From Phenylobacterium sp. (GTDB taxonomy: Bacteria > Pseudomonadota > Alphaproteobacteria > Caulobacterales > Caulobacteraceae), in NCBI RefSeq assembly GCF_030698145.1, contig NZ_JAUYNW010000046.1:19979-83978 (forward strand): a DNA stretch of 64,000 nt. The letters run 5' to 3'. The position numbers and the translations under genes are program-made. The notes under the pieces were generated by a model that saw nothing but the letters and a program-made list of their open reading frames with translations, was not told where the DNA came from and did not search any database. This document shows, piece after piece, positions 1 through 8,648 of this stretch (position 1 is its first letter; the number at the start of each line of letters is the position of its first letter).

Positions 1-221
1 TGGGCGACGTCGCCGCCGTCGGCGATCGTCGTCGCCCCGCCCCCGCCGCCGCCCGCGCCTGGCGCATATTCGCCGGTCAGCGGATCGACCGAGACGACCT
101 CGACATAGGTCTTCGCCGGGGCGGTTTCGCCGACGGATCGTTCGGCAGCCCAGGTCGGGGGCACAAGGGCGACGCTGAGCATGGCCGCAAGCGCAACCAG
201 CCCTCTGATGCGGTGACGCAT
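1..221 (-). CDS. Secreted prophage protein, N-terminal part only
   Basis: The gene runs off the left edge of the window; 73 codons are visible. The protein starts with a clear signal peptide (MRHRIRGLVALAAML then SVALVPPTWA, predicted cleavage after Ala25). About 25 residues later there is a glycine-rich linker (PGAGGGGGGA). A GAGGA Shine-Dalgarno-like stretch lies just upstream of the ATG. It is the last visible gene of the leftward late operon, after the tail genes. A copy of the 17-bp dispersed palindrome lies 30 bp upstream of its start. Export suggests a role at the cell envelope (lysis accessory, superinfection exclusion or secreted fibre-associated protein), but nothing visible decides between these. 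Confidence 0.6.
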   Translation of the reverse strand, partial: MRHRIRGLVALAAMLSVALVPPTWAAERSVGETAPAKTYVEVVSVDPLTGEYAPGAGGGGGGATTIADGGDVA

Positions 222-250
222 GGGGATATCCTCGGGTTGATGGGATGGGA

Positions 251-267
251 TGCGAGCGGCGCTCGCA
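251..267. repeat. Dispersed 17-bp palindrome, copy a
   Basis: TGCGAGCGGCGCTCGCA: perfect 8-bp arms around one central base. It is intergenic, between the partial secreted-protein gene (starts at 221) and the 306-aa gene (stops at 278). First of seven copies in the prophage. Confidence 0.9.
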
Positions 268-277
268 CCTGGCCGCC

Positions 278-1198
278 TCAGGGGGTCTTGGGTCGGGCGA
301 GTTCTGGAAGTGGGACAGGGTCGGCGGTCGGTTCCGGCCAAGCCATCCCCTCAATGGGATGAGGCTCACCGGCCTCCCGCCGCAGGGCCGCGGAGATGCC
401 CGCGCCCCGGCCGGCGAGGCCTAGCCCCTGATAGCCGTGCGTGGCGGCCAAGGCGGCGAGACCTGCGCCTAGCGCCAGCAGCTCCGACGTCACCTCATCG
501 CGGCGGGCATAGATGATTTCGGCAGTCTGGCTGATCCCGTCCACTGGGGAGAAGGACGCGGCAGCTTTCATCAGGAGCGCCGCCAGGTCTCCGGCAAGAC
601 CGCCGAAGCCTTCCGTCCGGTCCAAGCTCCGCAGGGCGGTGCGGGCCTCCTCCAGGTCCATGAGCACCGGCATGGGGACCGGCTTGGCCCGTGTCGCCGC
701 CACCTCGGCGGTGACCTCAGGCTCAGGCGCCGAGAGGGTCGCCGCGAGCTGGGCTCGGATGGCGTCCATGTCCGACTTTGCGACCCCCGCGGGCGGCGCG
801 GCGACCCGCGACTTCGCCACCCGCTCTAGCAGCAGCACGTAGTCCCGGCGGGCTTCCTCGACCTGTTCGGCCTTGGTCTTTGGATTGGACCGCCAGAGTT
901 CGGTGATCCCGATCCCCTGGCCATTCCCGACGATGAGCGGAAGGCCGTCGTCTCCGACTAGGGCCGTGCCGGTCTCGTCGCACAGGGAACCGCTCATGAA
1001 GTAGTTGTCGACGCCGGCCTGGACCGCCTCGACCTGCCACGTCTTGATCTTGACGTGGTGGCCGTCCGCCGTCCGATAGATGCGGTTCTCCGGCTTCTCG
1101 TCAGCCCGGGCCAGGACTTCGGTGATGTCCTCAGGCGGGCTGACGGCGGCCAGGGCGCGCACCCAAGGGACTTCGCCGCCGGGGATCGGATCGGCCAA
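278..1198 (-). CDS. Hypothetical prophage protein at distal end of tail module
   Basis: A 306-aa soluble protein without a signal peptide or membrane segment, directly downstream of the J-like tail-tip gene (10-nt gap), so it is probably cotranscribed with the tail genes. The N-terminal 130 residues look globular (motif NGQGIGITELWRSNPKTK around residues 92-108). They are followed by a long Ala/Pro/Glu-rich helical stretch (about 140-190) and an Ala/Leu-rich C-terminal part ending in a proline-rich tail. I do not recognise the family. Its place suggests a tail-fibre-associated protein, fibre assembly protein or an accessory gene, but that is positional inference only. Confidence 0.75.
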   Translation of the reverse strand: MADPIPGGEVPWVRALAAVSPPEDITEVLARADEKPENRIYRTADGHHVKIKTWQVEAVQAGVDNYFMSGSLCDETGTALVGDDGLPLIVGNGQGIGITELWRSNPKTKAEQVEEARRDYVLLLERVAKSRVAAPPAGVAKSDMDAIRAQLAATLSAPEPEVTAEVAATRAKPVPMPVLMDLEEARTALRSLDRTEGFGGLAGDLAALLMKAAASFSPVDGISQTAEIIYARRDEVTSELLALGAGLAALAATHGYQGLGLAGRGAGISAALRREAGEPHPIEGMAWPEPTADPVPLPELARPKTP

Positions 1199-1208
1199 TT
1201 CGGGCCTC

Positions 1209-4200
1209 CTAGGGTTGGAAGACGTAAGGGTCGCCCGCCCCGCCGCCGTAGTAGCCGGGCGGGCTGGCCGGCGGCGGGGGGAACACCGCGGAACTGGACG
1301 TGGCCATGGTCCCCAGGAACAGCCAGTCGCCGGTCGCCAGGTAGCCGTTCAGATCGACGTTGCTGGCCAGGCCGAAGCCGCCGGTCGGCCAATAGAGCAG
1401 GATGTGCCAGCTATTTCCCGGCGGCATGGAGGAGAAGGTGTAGCCCGAGATCGAGCGCGTGTAGCTGGGGAACCCTTTGACCACGAAGCTGTCGATGTAG
1501 ATGTGCGTGTCGTCGGCGGTCATAGGGAAGTGGTCGAGGACCAGGGCCTGGCCGAAGCCCGACGTGACCGCCCCTAACCCCTGGACGTTGCTGATCTTGC
1601 CGTCCTCGCCCAGGAACTGGAGCGACCCGGCCGGCGTCTTGGCTGTATGCGTCGCCCAGGCCGCCTGACCTGTGAATGCCGCCGAGGTCCCGACGCTGGT
1701 CAGGAAGTTCGACAGCGTCGCCAGGGTCCCGCCGGGCGTGTGATAGAGGTTCGATCCGAAGGCCCCGCCTACCGTCGAGGCCACATACCAGGTCGAGGTG
1801 ACCCCGCTATAGACCTTGATCACGTCGCCGCCGGAGACGGTCGTATCGACCCAGACGTCCCCGTTCTGCGGTGAGGCCGGCGTTGTCGACTGGCGGAAGA
1901 TTTCGTTTCGGGTGGCGATCAGGCTTCCGAGGTAGCCGGCGTAGCGCAGCAGATCGACGTCATCGGGCGAGGGCCGCCAGCCGTTCGTCGTGGTCGGCCC
2001 GAATTCCATCTGCAGGTCGGTGACGCTGATCGTCTGGCCGCCCGTCGCGTCGGCCGGGGTCACGAAGAGCCGGAAGTGGCCCGAATTCAGGTCCGGGTCC
2101 GCAGACTGCATGCCCGGCCAGGTGAAGCGCTTGGCCGTCGTCGTCAGGGGGAAAGTCTGATCAGGAACGTCCGACAGCGCATTGCCCGAGGCGTCCCGCC
2201 AGCCGGCCCGAAGTGTGGCCGTCCCGCTGCTGACCTTGGCCTTGAAGCTGGCCGAATAGGCCGCAAGCAAGTCCTCGCCGGTATGGTCGAAATCCCTGCC
2301 AGAACCGCCTTCGACGCGCGCATTGGAATTGCCTGGCAGGGTGAAGCCCCACTTGGCGTCGCCGACCGTCATGGGGTCGACCAGGACGGCGGTCGCGAAT
2401 GGGACCCAGTCCTGCTTACGGAGGAGGTTTTTCGCTGGGATGCTGGAGAGCGCCGCCGAGATTTCCTCGAAGGTCTTCAGCGCACCGCCGGCGCTCAGCA
2501 GGTATCGCGCCGCCAGATCGCCCGGCGCCAAGGCGATCCAGGACGAGGCCGTGACCCGCCGACCTTCGGTGCTGATCGGGACCAGGCGGCCCTCGCAGGG
2601 GGTGTCCGGGGCGATCCCGTTGGTCGAGGTCATAACGCCGGCGGCCGGATCATTCGCAAGCGTCGCGGCGACCTCGGCCGAGCCCAGCACCCGGACTTCC
2701 AGGCGGACGCCCATGATTGCGGCGTCCACAGGCGTGTCCCAGTGGGCGATTACGCCAGGGGCCTCCTGGCCGTTGTCGCCGACATACTGGAAGGTCTCGA
2801 TATCGACGCCGTCCAGTTCCAGCGGGTCCAGCGAGCCGGCCTCATCGACCGGCGCCGCGCCCGGCGTTCCTTCGTCCGTGGCCGCCGTCCAGGCGTAACA
2901 GCTCGAATTGATCTGCCGCAGGACCAGGCTGGTCCGATGGTCTTCGCCGACGACCACGTTCTCCACACGGAAGGTGATGGTCGAACCCAGGAAGCGCCGG
3001 TCGGACTGCCAGGCGAGCCAGTCGCCGTCTTCCAGCCATGAGAACCGCGGGCCAAGGACCAGCGAATATCGGCGCTCCTGGCGGCCCAGGCGGCGCTCGA
3101 TCTCGCCGCAGCGCTGCGCCTGGGTCTGACTGGTCACCATGGACAGGGTCAGCGTCTTGGCCCGCTGGCCGCCATCCGCCACGATGTCCGAGACAGACCG
3201 GCGAACCGGCGCTGCGTGGTCTTGCCAGAGCTGGTCGGGCGCGATGTAGCGCGGCGTGACCAGGTTGACCCGCTGAGTGTCGCTCAGGAAGTCCTCGCCC
3301 TGGACCGCCTCACCCACGACCAGGTCGGCATCGGTGATCGTCGTGACGACGCTTTTGGCCGCGCCGGGCTCGATCTCAACGCCGCCGTCGCGCTGGACGA
3401 TGACGCCGGCCATGGCCGCGGCGAAATACTCTTCGACCACGATGAACGGCTCGTCGGCCCGGATGACGCCGTTGGCGCGATATCGAGGCTCGGTTCCGCC
3501 GGCCAGCAGGGTCACGGCTTCGTCGCAGAGATTGGCCGCGGCGAAGATCCGAACCGGCTGGGCCTCTTCGGCGGTCAGGCCGCGGCCGATTAGCAGTTGC
3601 TCCGGCTCCTCGACCTGGTCGCCGGCATAGACGCCGCGACGGTAGTTGTAGGCGCAGATCGCCGCGTTGTCGGTCCACGCCCAGGTGTCCGGATCGTCCC
3701 ACCGGTGCGCGCCCGACCCGCCGTCGACCGTCGTGTCCAAGCGCGGATCGTAGCAACGCTTGCCCTTCACCAGGGCCTTGAAGCTGGGACGCCCCGTCGA
3801 CCACACTGGGCTGGTCGCGTTCGGCGCATCGGCCTTGTAGGCGAACACGATGTAGGCGACGCCGGCGGCGCGCTCGGTCGAGGTCCAGCGTCCACTCGAA
3901 TTGGTCACGAGGTAGCTGCTAGCCGCCTGCGCCCAGGACCCGTCCTTCCAGTAGACCTCGAGTTGGCTGTTGAAGCCCGACTGCACGCCGTCGGCGGCGT
4001 AGGCGTAGTAGGTGTCCCCGATGAAGAACCCTTCCAGGCTCTCGCACTTGTGGTCGGCGACGGCGACGATCTGGACTTCCCAGTCTGTGCCGTACTGGCC
4101 GCCGAAGTTGAAGGCGTCCAGGAGCTGGCCGCCAGTCGCCGACAAACCGAAGATCACCTCTCGCGGGGCCTCGCCCAGCGTCAGCGACATCACGCTGGCT

Positions 4201-4421
4201 TGGCGTTCCTGACCTGATGTCCGCTGCGAGGGCGAGAGCAGCCGGTTGGCGATCGCCGAGATGGCGAGTGAGACGACCGCGTTGATGACGAAGGTCGCGA
4301 CGGCCGCGGCGGTGCCGGTCAGGGCGAAGAAGCTGACGATGGCGGTCGAGACCGGTTCCGCGTGCGCGACGGTCGGAAGGACCAGCAGGATGGCCAGCGC
4401 CGCCAGGAAGAAGCCGATCAC
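1209..4421 (-). CDS. J-like tail tip / host-specificity protein with C-terminal carbohydrate-binding-like region
   Basis: Probable central tail-tip protein that closes the tail tube and contacts the host surface. I chose the GTG start at 4421 because it overlaps the stop of the upstream gene as GTGA; this gives 1070 aa beginning MIGFFLAALAILLVLP, a hydrophobic N-terminus followed by a second hydrophobic stretch (about residues 25-57), usual for this phage tip family. The middle carries the conserved aromatic segment HRWDDPDTWAWTDN. From about residue 710 the chain changes to beta-rich modules with a carbohydrate-binding-like signature (LQMEFGPTTTNGW), then a segment containing NGDVWVDTT, then a terminal unknown domain. 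It is the last gene of a five-gene tip cassette after the tape measure. The receptor-binding role is inferred. Confidence 0.87.
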   Translation of the reverse strand: MIGFFLAALAILLVLPTVAHAEPVSTAIVSFFALTGTAAAVATFVINAVVSLAISAIANRLLSPSQRTSGQERQASVMSLTLGEAPREVIFGLSATGGQLLDAFNFGGQYGTDWEVQIVAVADHKCESLEGFFIGDTYYAYAADGVQSGFNSQLEVYWKDGSWAQAASSYLVTNSSGRWTSTERAAGVAYIVFAYKADAPNATSPVWSTGRPSFKALVKGKRCYDPRLDTTVDGGSGAHRWDDPDTWAWTDNAAICAYNYRRGVYAGDQVEEPEQLLIGRGLTAEEAQPVRIFAAANLCDEAVTLLAGGTEPRYRANGVIRADEPFIVVEEYFAAAMAGVIVQRDGGVEIEPGAAKSVVTTITDADLVVGEAVQGEDFLSDTQRVNLVTPRYIAPDQLWQDHAAPVRRSVSDIVADGGQRAKTLTLSMVTSQTQAQRCGEIERRLGRQERRYSLVLGPRFSWLEDGDWLAWQSDRRFLGSTITFRVENVVVGEDHRTSLVLRQINSSCYAWTAATDEGTPGAAPVDEAGSLDPLELDGVDIETFQYVGDNGQEAPGVIAHWDTPVDAAIMGVRLEVRVLGSAEVAATLANDPAAGVMTSTNGIAPDTPCEGRLVPISTEGRRVTASSWIALAPGDLAARYLLSAGGALKTFEEISAALSSIPAKNLLRKQDWVPFATAVLVDPMTVGDAKWGFTLPGNSNARVEGGSGRDFDHTGEDLLAAYSASFKAKVSSGTATLRAGWRDASGNALSDVPDQTFPLTTTAKRFTWPGMQSADPDLNSGHFRLFVTPADATGGQTISVTDLQMEFGPTTTNGWRPSPDDVDLLRYAGYLGSLIATRNEIFRQSTTPASPQNGDVWVDTTVSGGDVIKVYSGVTSTWYVASTVGGAFGSNLYHTPGGTLATLSNFLTSVGTSAAFTGQAAWATHTAKTPAGSLQFLGEDGKISNVQGLGAVTSGFGQALVLDHFPMTADDTHIYIDSFVVKGFPSYTRSISGYTFSSMPPGNSWHILLYWPTGGFGLASNVDLNGYLATGDWLFLGTMATSSSAVFPPPPASPPGYYGGGAGDPYVFQP

Positions 4422-4813
4422 GCGACGCTCCAGGCGGCCGTGATCACCCGACGCGGCAGGCGGACCAGGCCATGGTCGCCCGGGCCGACGACCGTATCGC
4501 CTTCGACCACGACCAGGCTGTCGATCCCGCCGATCGTGACCAGGCCGACGTCGCCGCGCTTGGCCATGCTGGGCGCGATCCGGGGCAGGACGCTGTCTAC
4601 GGCGGCTTCCAGGCCGCCCAGCCGCCTCAGGACGCGCTGAGCGCCCCTTTGGCTCGTCCAGTGGTGGCCAAGGCCCGCCAGAGGGTCCCGGCCGATGAGC
4701 GCCGTGACAACCGCCCGCGCGAAGGAGACGCAGTCGTTCGCCTGGTCGCCCCATGCGAGCGGCGCTCGCGCCCGGCTCTCCACCAGGGCGATCATGGCGT
4801 CATGGTCGCGCAT
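4418..4813 (-). CDS. NlpC/P60-like (DUF6950-type) tail assembly protein
   Basis: A 131-aa protein with the motif NDCVSFARAVV, where Cys28 sits in the position of the catalytic cysteine of NlpC/P60-type peptidases, and a possible histidine partner in LGHHWTS. Length and position, between the tail-tip protein and the J-like protein, match the small NlpC-like component (lambda gpK analogue) of siphophage tails and gene transfer agents. Such proteins are thought to act in tail-tip assembly or local peptidoglycan cleavage during entry. The stop overlaps the GTG of the J-like gene by 4 nt. A copy of the dispersed palindrome lies inside codons 15-20. Confidence 0.72.
   Translation of the reverse strand: MRDHDAMIALVESRARAPLAWGDQANDCVSFARAVVTALIGRDPLAGLGHHWTSQRGAQRVLRRLGGLEAAVDSVLPRIAPSMAKRGDVGLVTIGGIDSLVVVEGDTVVGPGDHGLVRLPRRVITAAWSVA
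4754..4770. repeat. Dispersed 17-bp palindrome, copy b
   Basis: TGCGAGCGGCGCTCGCG, one base off the perfect palindrome (last base G instead of A). It lies within the NlpC-like gene, 43-59 nt after its start, in a different reading frame from the other coding copies. Confidence 0.85.
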
Positions 4814-4819
4814 GGGACC

Positions 4820-5479
4820 TCACACGAAGTGGTTGAAGTTCCCGAAGCCGGTCTGGCCACCGCCGAGCGCGCCGCCGCCGACCGTCTGGCCATTGGGCAG
4901 AGCGACGCCGGCGCGGGCCGGCGGCTTGCCACCCCAGGCCAGGGTCAGTTCCGCCGCCTGGCTGACCCGCTGGAAGGCCCCATCAGTCGCCTCGACCATC
5001 CGGTGATCGGCGTCCGAGCGCATCCGTCCGGTGTTGCGGCCAAGGCCCCGCGCGGCGGTCTCGACCAGGCAGCGGATTGTCGCCGTGCCGCCCGGTGTTT
5101 CCTCCCGCGGCAGGGTGTCCACCTTGCCCCGCGCGAACACGTTGGCGTCCAGGAGGTTGAGGCCTGAGCCATCGAAACCGAGACGCCAGACCGTCACCCG
5201 AGCCCCACGGACGTCCGCCGCCTCGATCAACGGGATGATGTCGGGATCGACCCCTGACAGGATCAGTTCGATCGCCTGTTCCGCGCCACCGAGTTGCGAC
5301 CCGGTCGCGCGGATCATCCCGGCCGACCCGATCCCGACATAGACCTCACCGTCCAGGGTGATGGAGCCGTCCCCCGTCCAGACCCGAAATGGGTCGGACG
5401 TGGCGATCTTCACCGCCCCGGCGGTCATGGCGTCGCCGAGGTCCAGCGCGGCCTGCCAATCGACGCTGTAGGCCTTCAT
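4820..5479 (-). CDS. Tail tip protein, TIGR02218/DUF2163-like position
   Basis: A 219-aa protein starting MKAYSVDWQAALDLGDAMT. The ATG at 5479 overlaps the stop of the upstream gene as ATGA, which fixes the start. The N-terminal 100 residues (TSDPFRVWTGDGSITLDGEVYVG, split around a conserved WTG) resemble the hub-type domain of phage tail-tip proteins in alphaproteobacterial siphophages and gene transfer agents, where a DUF2163/TIGR02218 protein follows the distal tail protein and precedes the NlpC-like gene. The C-terminus is Gly/Ala-rich. Role inferred from synteny: hub-type component joining tail tube end and J-like tip. Confidence 0.65.
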   Translation of the reverse strand: MKAYSVDWQAALDLGDAMTAGAVKIATSDPFRVWTGDGSITLDGEVYVGIGSAGMIRATGSQLGGAEQAIELILSGVDPDIIPLIEAADVRGARVTVWRLGFDGSGLNLLDANVFARGKVDTLPREETPGGTATIRCLVETAARGLGRNTGRMRSDADHRMVEATDGAFQRVSQAAELTLAWGGKPPARAGVALPNGQTVGGGALGGGQTGFGNFNHFV

Positions 5480-6159
5480 TCCAGAATCTCCTGGACGGCG
5501 ACGATCCGCCCGCCGACCCGACGGCGGCGATCCATGTCGGTCAGCCGGGTCTCGCCGGGGACCAGCCCCATGATGCAGACCGGATTGTCCAGATAGGCGA
5601 CCGCGTCGGAGGGCGTGAGGCCCGGGATCGCCGGCTCGATCGCCACAGTCACATTGCCCGAGCCATCGGTCGTGGCGCTTTCCAGCAGCCGGGTCAGGCC
5701 GCGGCGCGCGAGGCTCCCGGTCGTCCAACGATGGCCGACATAGTCGCCGATCGAGAGCTGCAATGCCGCCGGCAGATTGGTCAAGGTCAGCAGCGCCTGG
5801 CCGCCCGCTCCGGTCGACTGGGACCAGGTCGTGGCCGATCCGTCGAATGATCCCCCGCCCGCGCGCAGCAGGCCCGTAAAGCCGCCCATGTAGAGCCGCG
5901 GATAGGGCCGCGAGACGTCCTTGCCGTAGAAGCGCTTCTGAGCGCCCCGCAAGGCCGCCACGAAAGCCCTGACCTGGTCGGAGGTGACATCGGTGATCGC
6001 GTTCGCCACCGACCACTCTGCGGCCCAGCGTGGCGGACCGGCGGTAACGCCGCCGAACCGCCCGCCCGTCTCCGGGCTCGCATAGTCGAGGCGGGAAGGC
6101 TCGAAGACCTGCTGCCCGACCCAGTTGGCCGGCATCGCCAAAGGAAACGTCAGGGCCAT
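5476..6159 (-). CDS. Distal tail protein-like tail-tip component
   Basis: A 227-aa protein (MALTFPLAMPANWVGQQVFE) encoded directly after the tape measure, overlapping its stop by one base (TGATG). The place corresponds to the distal tail protein that forms the ring under the last tail-tube ring. The N-terminal half carries a region around KRFYGKDVSRPYPRLY, similar in layout to proteins of this class in which a compact ring domain is followed by a beta-rich domain. The C-terminal half (about 130-220) is beta-rich (VTVAIEPAIPG, VCIMGLVPGETRLTDM). No enzymatic motif is visible. Function is inferred from gene order. Confidence 0.62.
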   Translation of the reverse strand: MALTFPLAMPANWVGQQVFEPSRLDYASPETGGRFGGVTAGPPRWAAEWSVANAITDVTSDQVRAFVAALRGAQKRFYGKDVSRPYPRLYMGGFTGLLRAGGGSFDGSATTWSQSTGAGGQALLTLTNLPAALQLSIGDYVGHRWTTGSLARRGLTRLLESATTDGSGNVTVAIEPAIPGLTPSDAVAYLDNPVCIMGLVPGETRLTDMDRRRRVGGRIVAVQEILE

Positions 6160-8648
6160 CAGGCGGCCATCCGGCGGGCGCGGGCGTCGTTTGTGGTCGT
6201 CACGATGATGGTCGGCAGCTCAGCCTTCAGCCGCGCCATCTCGGTCCGGATGAGGTCCACCTCGCGCGGGCCAGCCCCTTGGGCGTTCACAGTGATGTAG
6301 ATCGACGGCGCGCCGCCGCCCGCCATCGCCCGGCTTCGGTTCGCGTCAAAGACCTGGGTCGCGCCGGGCAGCCGGAGAAGTTCCGGGCCGCGCTCACCCG
6401 CCCAGGCCCAGCCGCCGGGATGATAGTTCGTTCCGTTGGCGTACATCTTGAAGCCGCCGCCGCTGAAGATTTCGCCCAGCTTGCCGAAGATGTTGGGCAG
6501 GCCCTTCGGGACAGAACCTTCCTGCAGGGGTGCGAAGCTGGAAGAACCCCCGCCGCCCTTGCCGCCGAACAGCGCGCCGAAGATGCCGCCGCTGCCCAGG
6601 GTCGGTTCGCTCGTGCCGAACAGCATGTTCCGCAGCGGATTGATCGCGGCCAGCCGGACTAGATCCCCGATGATGTCCTGGATCGCCTCGCGGGCGGTGT
6701 CCTTCCACGTGCCCCACGCCTGTCCGCCGGAGGCGAGCCGATCGGCGACCCGGTCGAATGCGCTCATATAGGCGCCCTTCATGGTCTGGGCGGCGGCTTC
6801 GTTGTCGTTCGCCTCGATGCGCAGGCTCGCCAGGCGGCGCTGCAGGTCCTCGGTCGACTCGAAGCCCTGCGGGGTCTCGGTCAACAGCTTGCGGCGGGTC
6901 TCGTACTCCGCGCGGGTCTCCGCGCCGATCTGTTGCTGCGCGATGAGCCGGGCCTTTGCCGCGGCGACGCCGGCGTTCTCATAATCGTTGATCAGCGCTC
7001 GCAGCCGGACTTCCGTCTCCAGCTCCTCGACCAGGAACTTGTTGTCCTGCAGCCGGGCGATGTTCAGCCGGTCGCGAAGCTTGAGGTCGGTCAGCCGCTC
7101 GGCGTTGCGCAGGGCCTCTTCGGCTTCGCGGGCCGCTTCGCGCGCCGCCTTACGGCCTTCCGTGGCGGCCGACCGGCCCTCGCGGGTCAGGGCGGCGGCC
7201 TGGGCGCTGGCGGACGAGTAGCCCGCTTCCACGGCCTTGATTTCTCGGCGCAGGGCGGCCAAGTCCTTCGTCGCCTTCGCGCCGTCGGACATCAGGCCCT
7301 TGTCGATCGCCTCCTGCAGCTTCGCGGCGTCGGTTCGCAGCCCGCCCAGTCGCCCGGCGCCCGGATTGATCCGGTCGCGGACGGCCCGGGCGTCCTGCGC
7401 CAGGATGTTCTCGCGGGTGGATTGGGCCGATCGCTGCTGGGACGCCAATTGCGATCGCAGGGTGGCCATCTCCGCGTCGATCTTCGCCAGTTCCGCCTGG
7501 ACCAGGTTCGGCCCGACATTCAGGCCGGCGACCGTGTTCGCGCGCTTGATCTGCAGCGCGTTCAACTGCTCCAGGGCGCTGCCGCCGGAGATGGCCCGGT
7601 CGATCGCCCGGCCCATGGCGTCCCAGGCCCCCATGGCCTTCAGTTTCACGCTGTCCCAAGCGGCGCCCAGGACGCTGACATTGCTGGCCGCCGAAGTCAG
7701 CTTGCGCGAGAGCGCATCGGACAGCACGAGTTGGGCGTCTGTGACCCGGTTCTGTTCCAGCAGCGTCTGGACATAGCGATAGGTCCCGTCGTCCAGGAAC
7801 CCGATCTTGGCGTTCAGCACCTCGGCGCCCTTGGCCGGATCGGCGAAGGCGACCGCCAGTTCCTGGGTGGCGGCCTTGGCGTCCTGGCGGGTGACGGTCG
7901 CATAGGTTCGGGTGAGCGCGATCAGTCCGCCGATCACGTCTTTCCCGATCCGCCCGGTCTCGGCGTAGGCGCCCGCCATCTCACGCGCCGCGCCCCCGCT
8001 GACCTGCCCGGCCTCGCGGTTGGCCTCGGCCAGAGCCATCAGTTCGGCGGCCGACGCGCCGGACGCCGCGCCGATCCCGCTCACGGCGATCTGCATCTGG
8101 CGCGAGGCTTCCTTGTTGGAGAGCCATGCCCCGGTCAGAAGCGCGATCGCCGTGACCGGGAGCCCGATGCTGAGCGCCAGGCGGGTCATGACGCCAATGG
8201 CGTTGCCCCCTTCCATGGCGATCGCCTGCAGGACCTGGGGACCCTGCTGCAGGGCGATCATGGCGGGACTGATGCCCGAGCCCAGCGACGCGACGATATC
8301 GGACCCGGTGTAGATCATGGTCTGACGCGTCATGTTCGACATGCCGCGACCGCGACCGCCGCCGGCGAAGGCCGCGGCGCTGTCCTGGGCAGACTTCGAT
8401 TGGCGATCGACGCCCAGGATGGCGTTGAACTTCCGCTGCTCATCCGCCGCCCGACCGGCTTGCCGGGCGGCTTCGGCCATCTGGCGATATTTCGCCATCT
8501 GCCGATCGCTGGCGCGGCTGGCTTCGTCGGCGCCTTGGGCGATCGCGCCGTAAGCCGACTTGCCGGCCTGGCCGATCTCGCCGAGATCGCGCTTCACCTC
8601 CGCCTTGCCGTCGCTCTTGAGGCGGAATGCAACCTGGCGCGTCGTCAT
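6159..8648 (-). CDS. Tail tape measure protein
   Basis: An 829-aa protein that sets tail length and is probably ejected with the DNA. The N-terminal region is helical and charged. It is followed at about residues 100-330 by a block typical of the prophage tape measure domain (TMP_2/PF06791 type: SPAMIALQQGPQVLQAIAM and a hydrophobic stretch GLPVTAIALLTGAWL). A long coiled-coil-rich middle (about 380-640) is rich in Ala, Arg, Glu. A glycine-rich C-terminus (SGGIFGALFGGKGGGG) precedes a short final domain (APSIYITVNAQG). It is the largest gene between the tail chaperones and tip proteins, as expected, and its ATG overlaps the stop of the frameshifted chaperone. Confidence 0.92.
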   Translation of the reverse strand: MTTRQVAFRLKSDGKAEVKRDLGEIGQAGKSAYGAIAQGADEASRASDRQMAKYRQMAEAARQAGRAADEQRKFNAILGVDRQSKSAQDSAAAFAGGGRGRGMSNMTRQTMIYTGSDIVASLGSGISPAMIALQQGPQVLQAIAMEGGNAIGVMTRLALSIGLPVTAIALLTGAWLSNKEASRQMQIAVSGIGAASGASAAELMALAEANREAGQVSGGAAREMAGAYAETGRIGKDVIGGLIALTRTYATVTRQDAKAATQELAVAFADPAKGAEVLNAKIGFLDDGTYRYVQTLLEQNRVTDAQLVLSDALSRKLTSAASNVSVLGAAWDSVKLKAMGAWDAMGRAIDRAISGGSALEQLNALQIKRANTVAGLNVGPNLVQAELAKIDAEMATLRSQLASQQRSAQSTRENILAQDARAVRDRINPGAGRLGGLRTDAAKLQEAIDKGLMSDGAKATKDLAALRREIKAVEAGYSSASAQAAALTREGRSAATEGRKAAREAAREAEEALRNAERLTDLKLRDRLNIARLQDNKFLVEELETEVRLRALINDYENAGVAAAKARLIAQQQIGAETRAEYETRRKLLTETPQGFESTEDLQRRLASLRIEANDNEAAAQTMKGAYMSAFDRVADRLASGGQAWGTWKDTAREAIQDIIGDLVRLAAINPLRNMLFGTSEPTLGSGGIFGALFGGKGGGGSSSFAPLQEGSVPKGLPNIFGKLGEIFSGGGFKMYANGTNYHPGGWAWAGERGPELLRLPGATQVFDANRSRAMAGGGAPSIYITVNAQGAGPREVDLIRTEMARLKAELPTIIVTTTNDARARRMAA

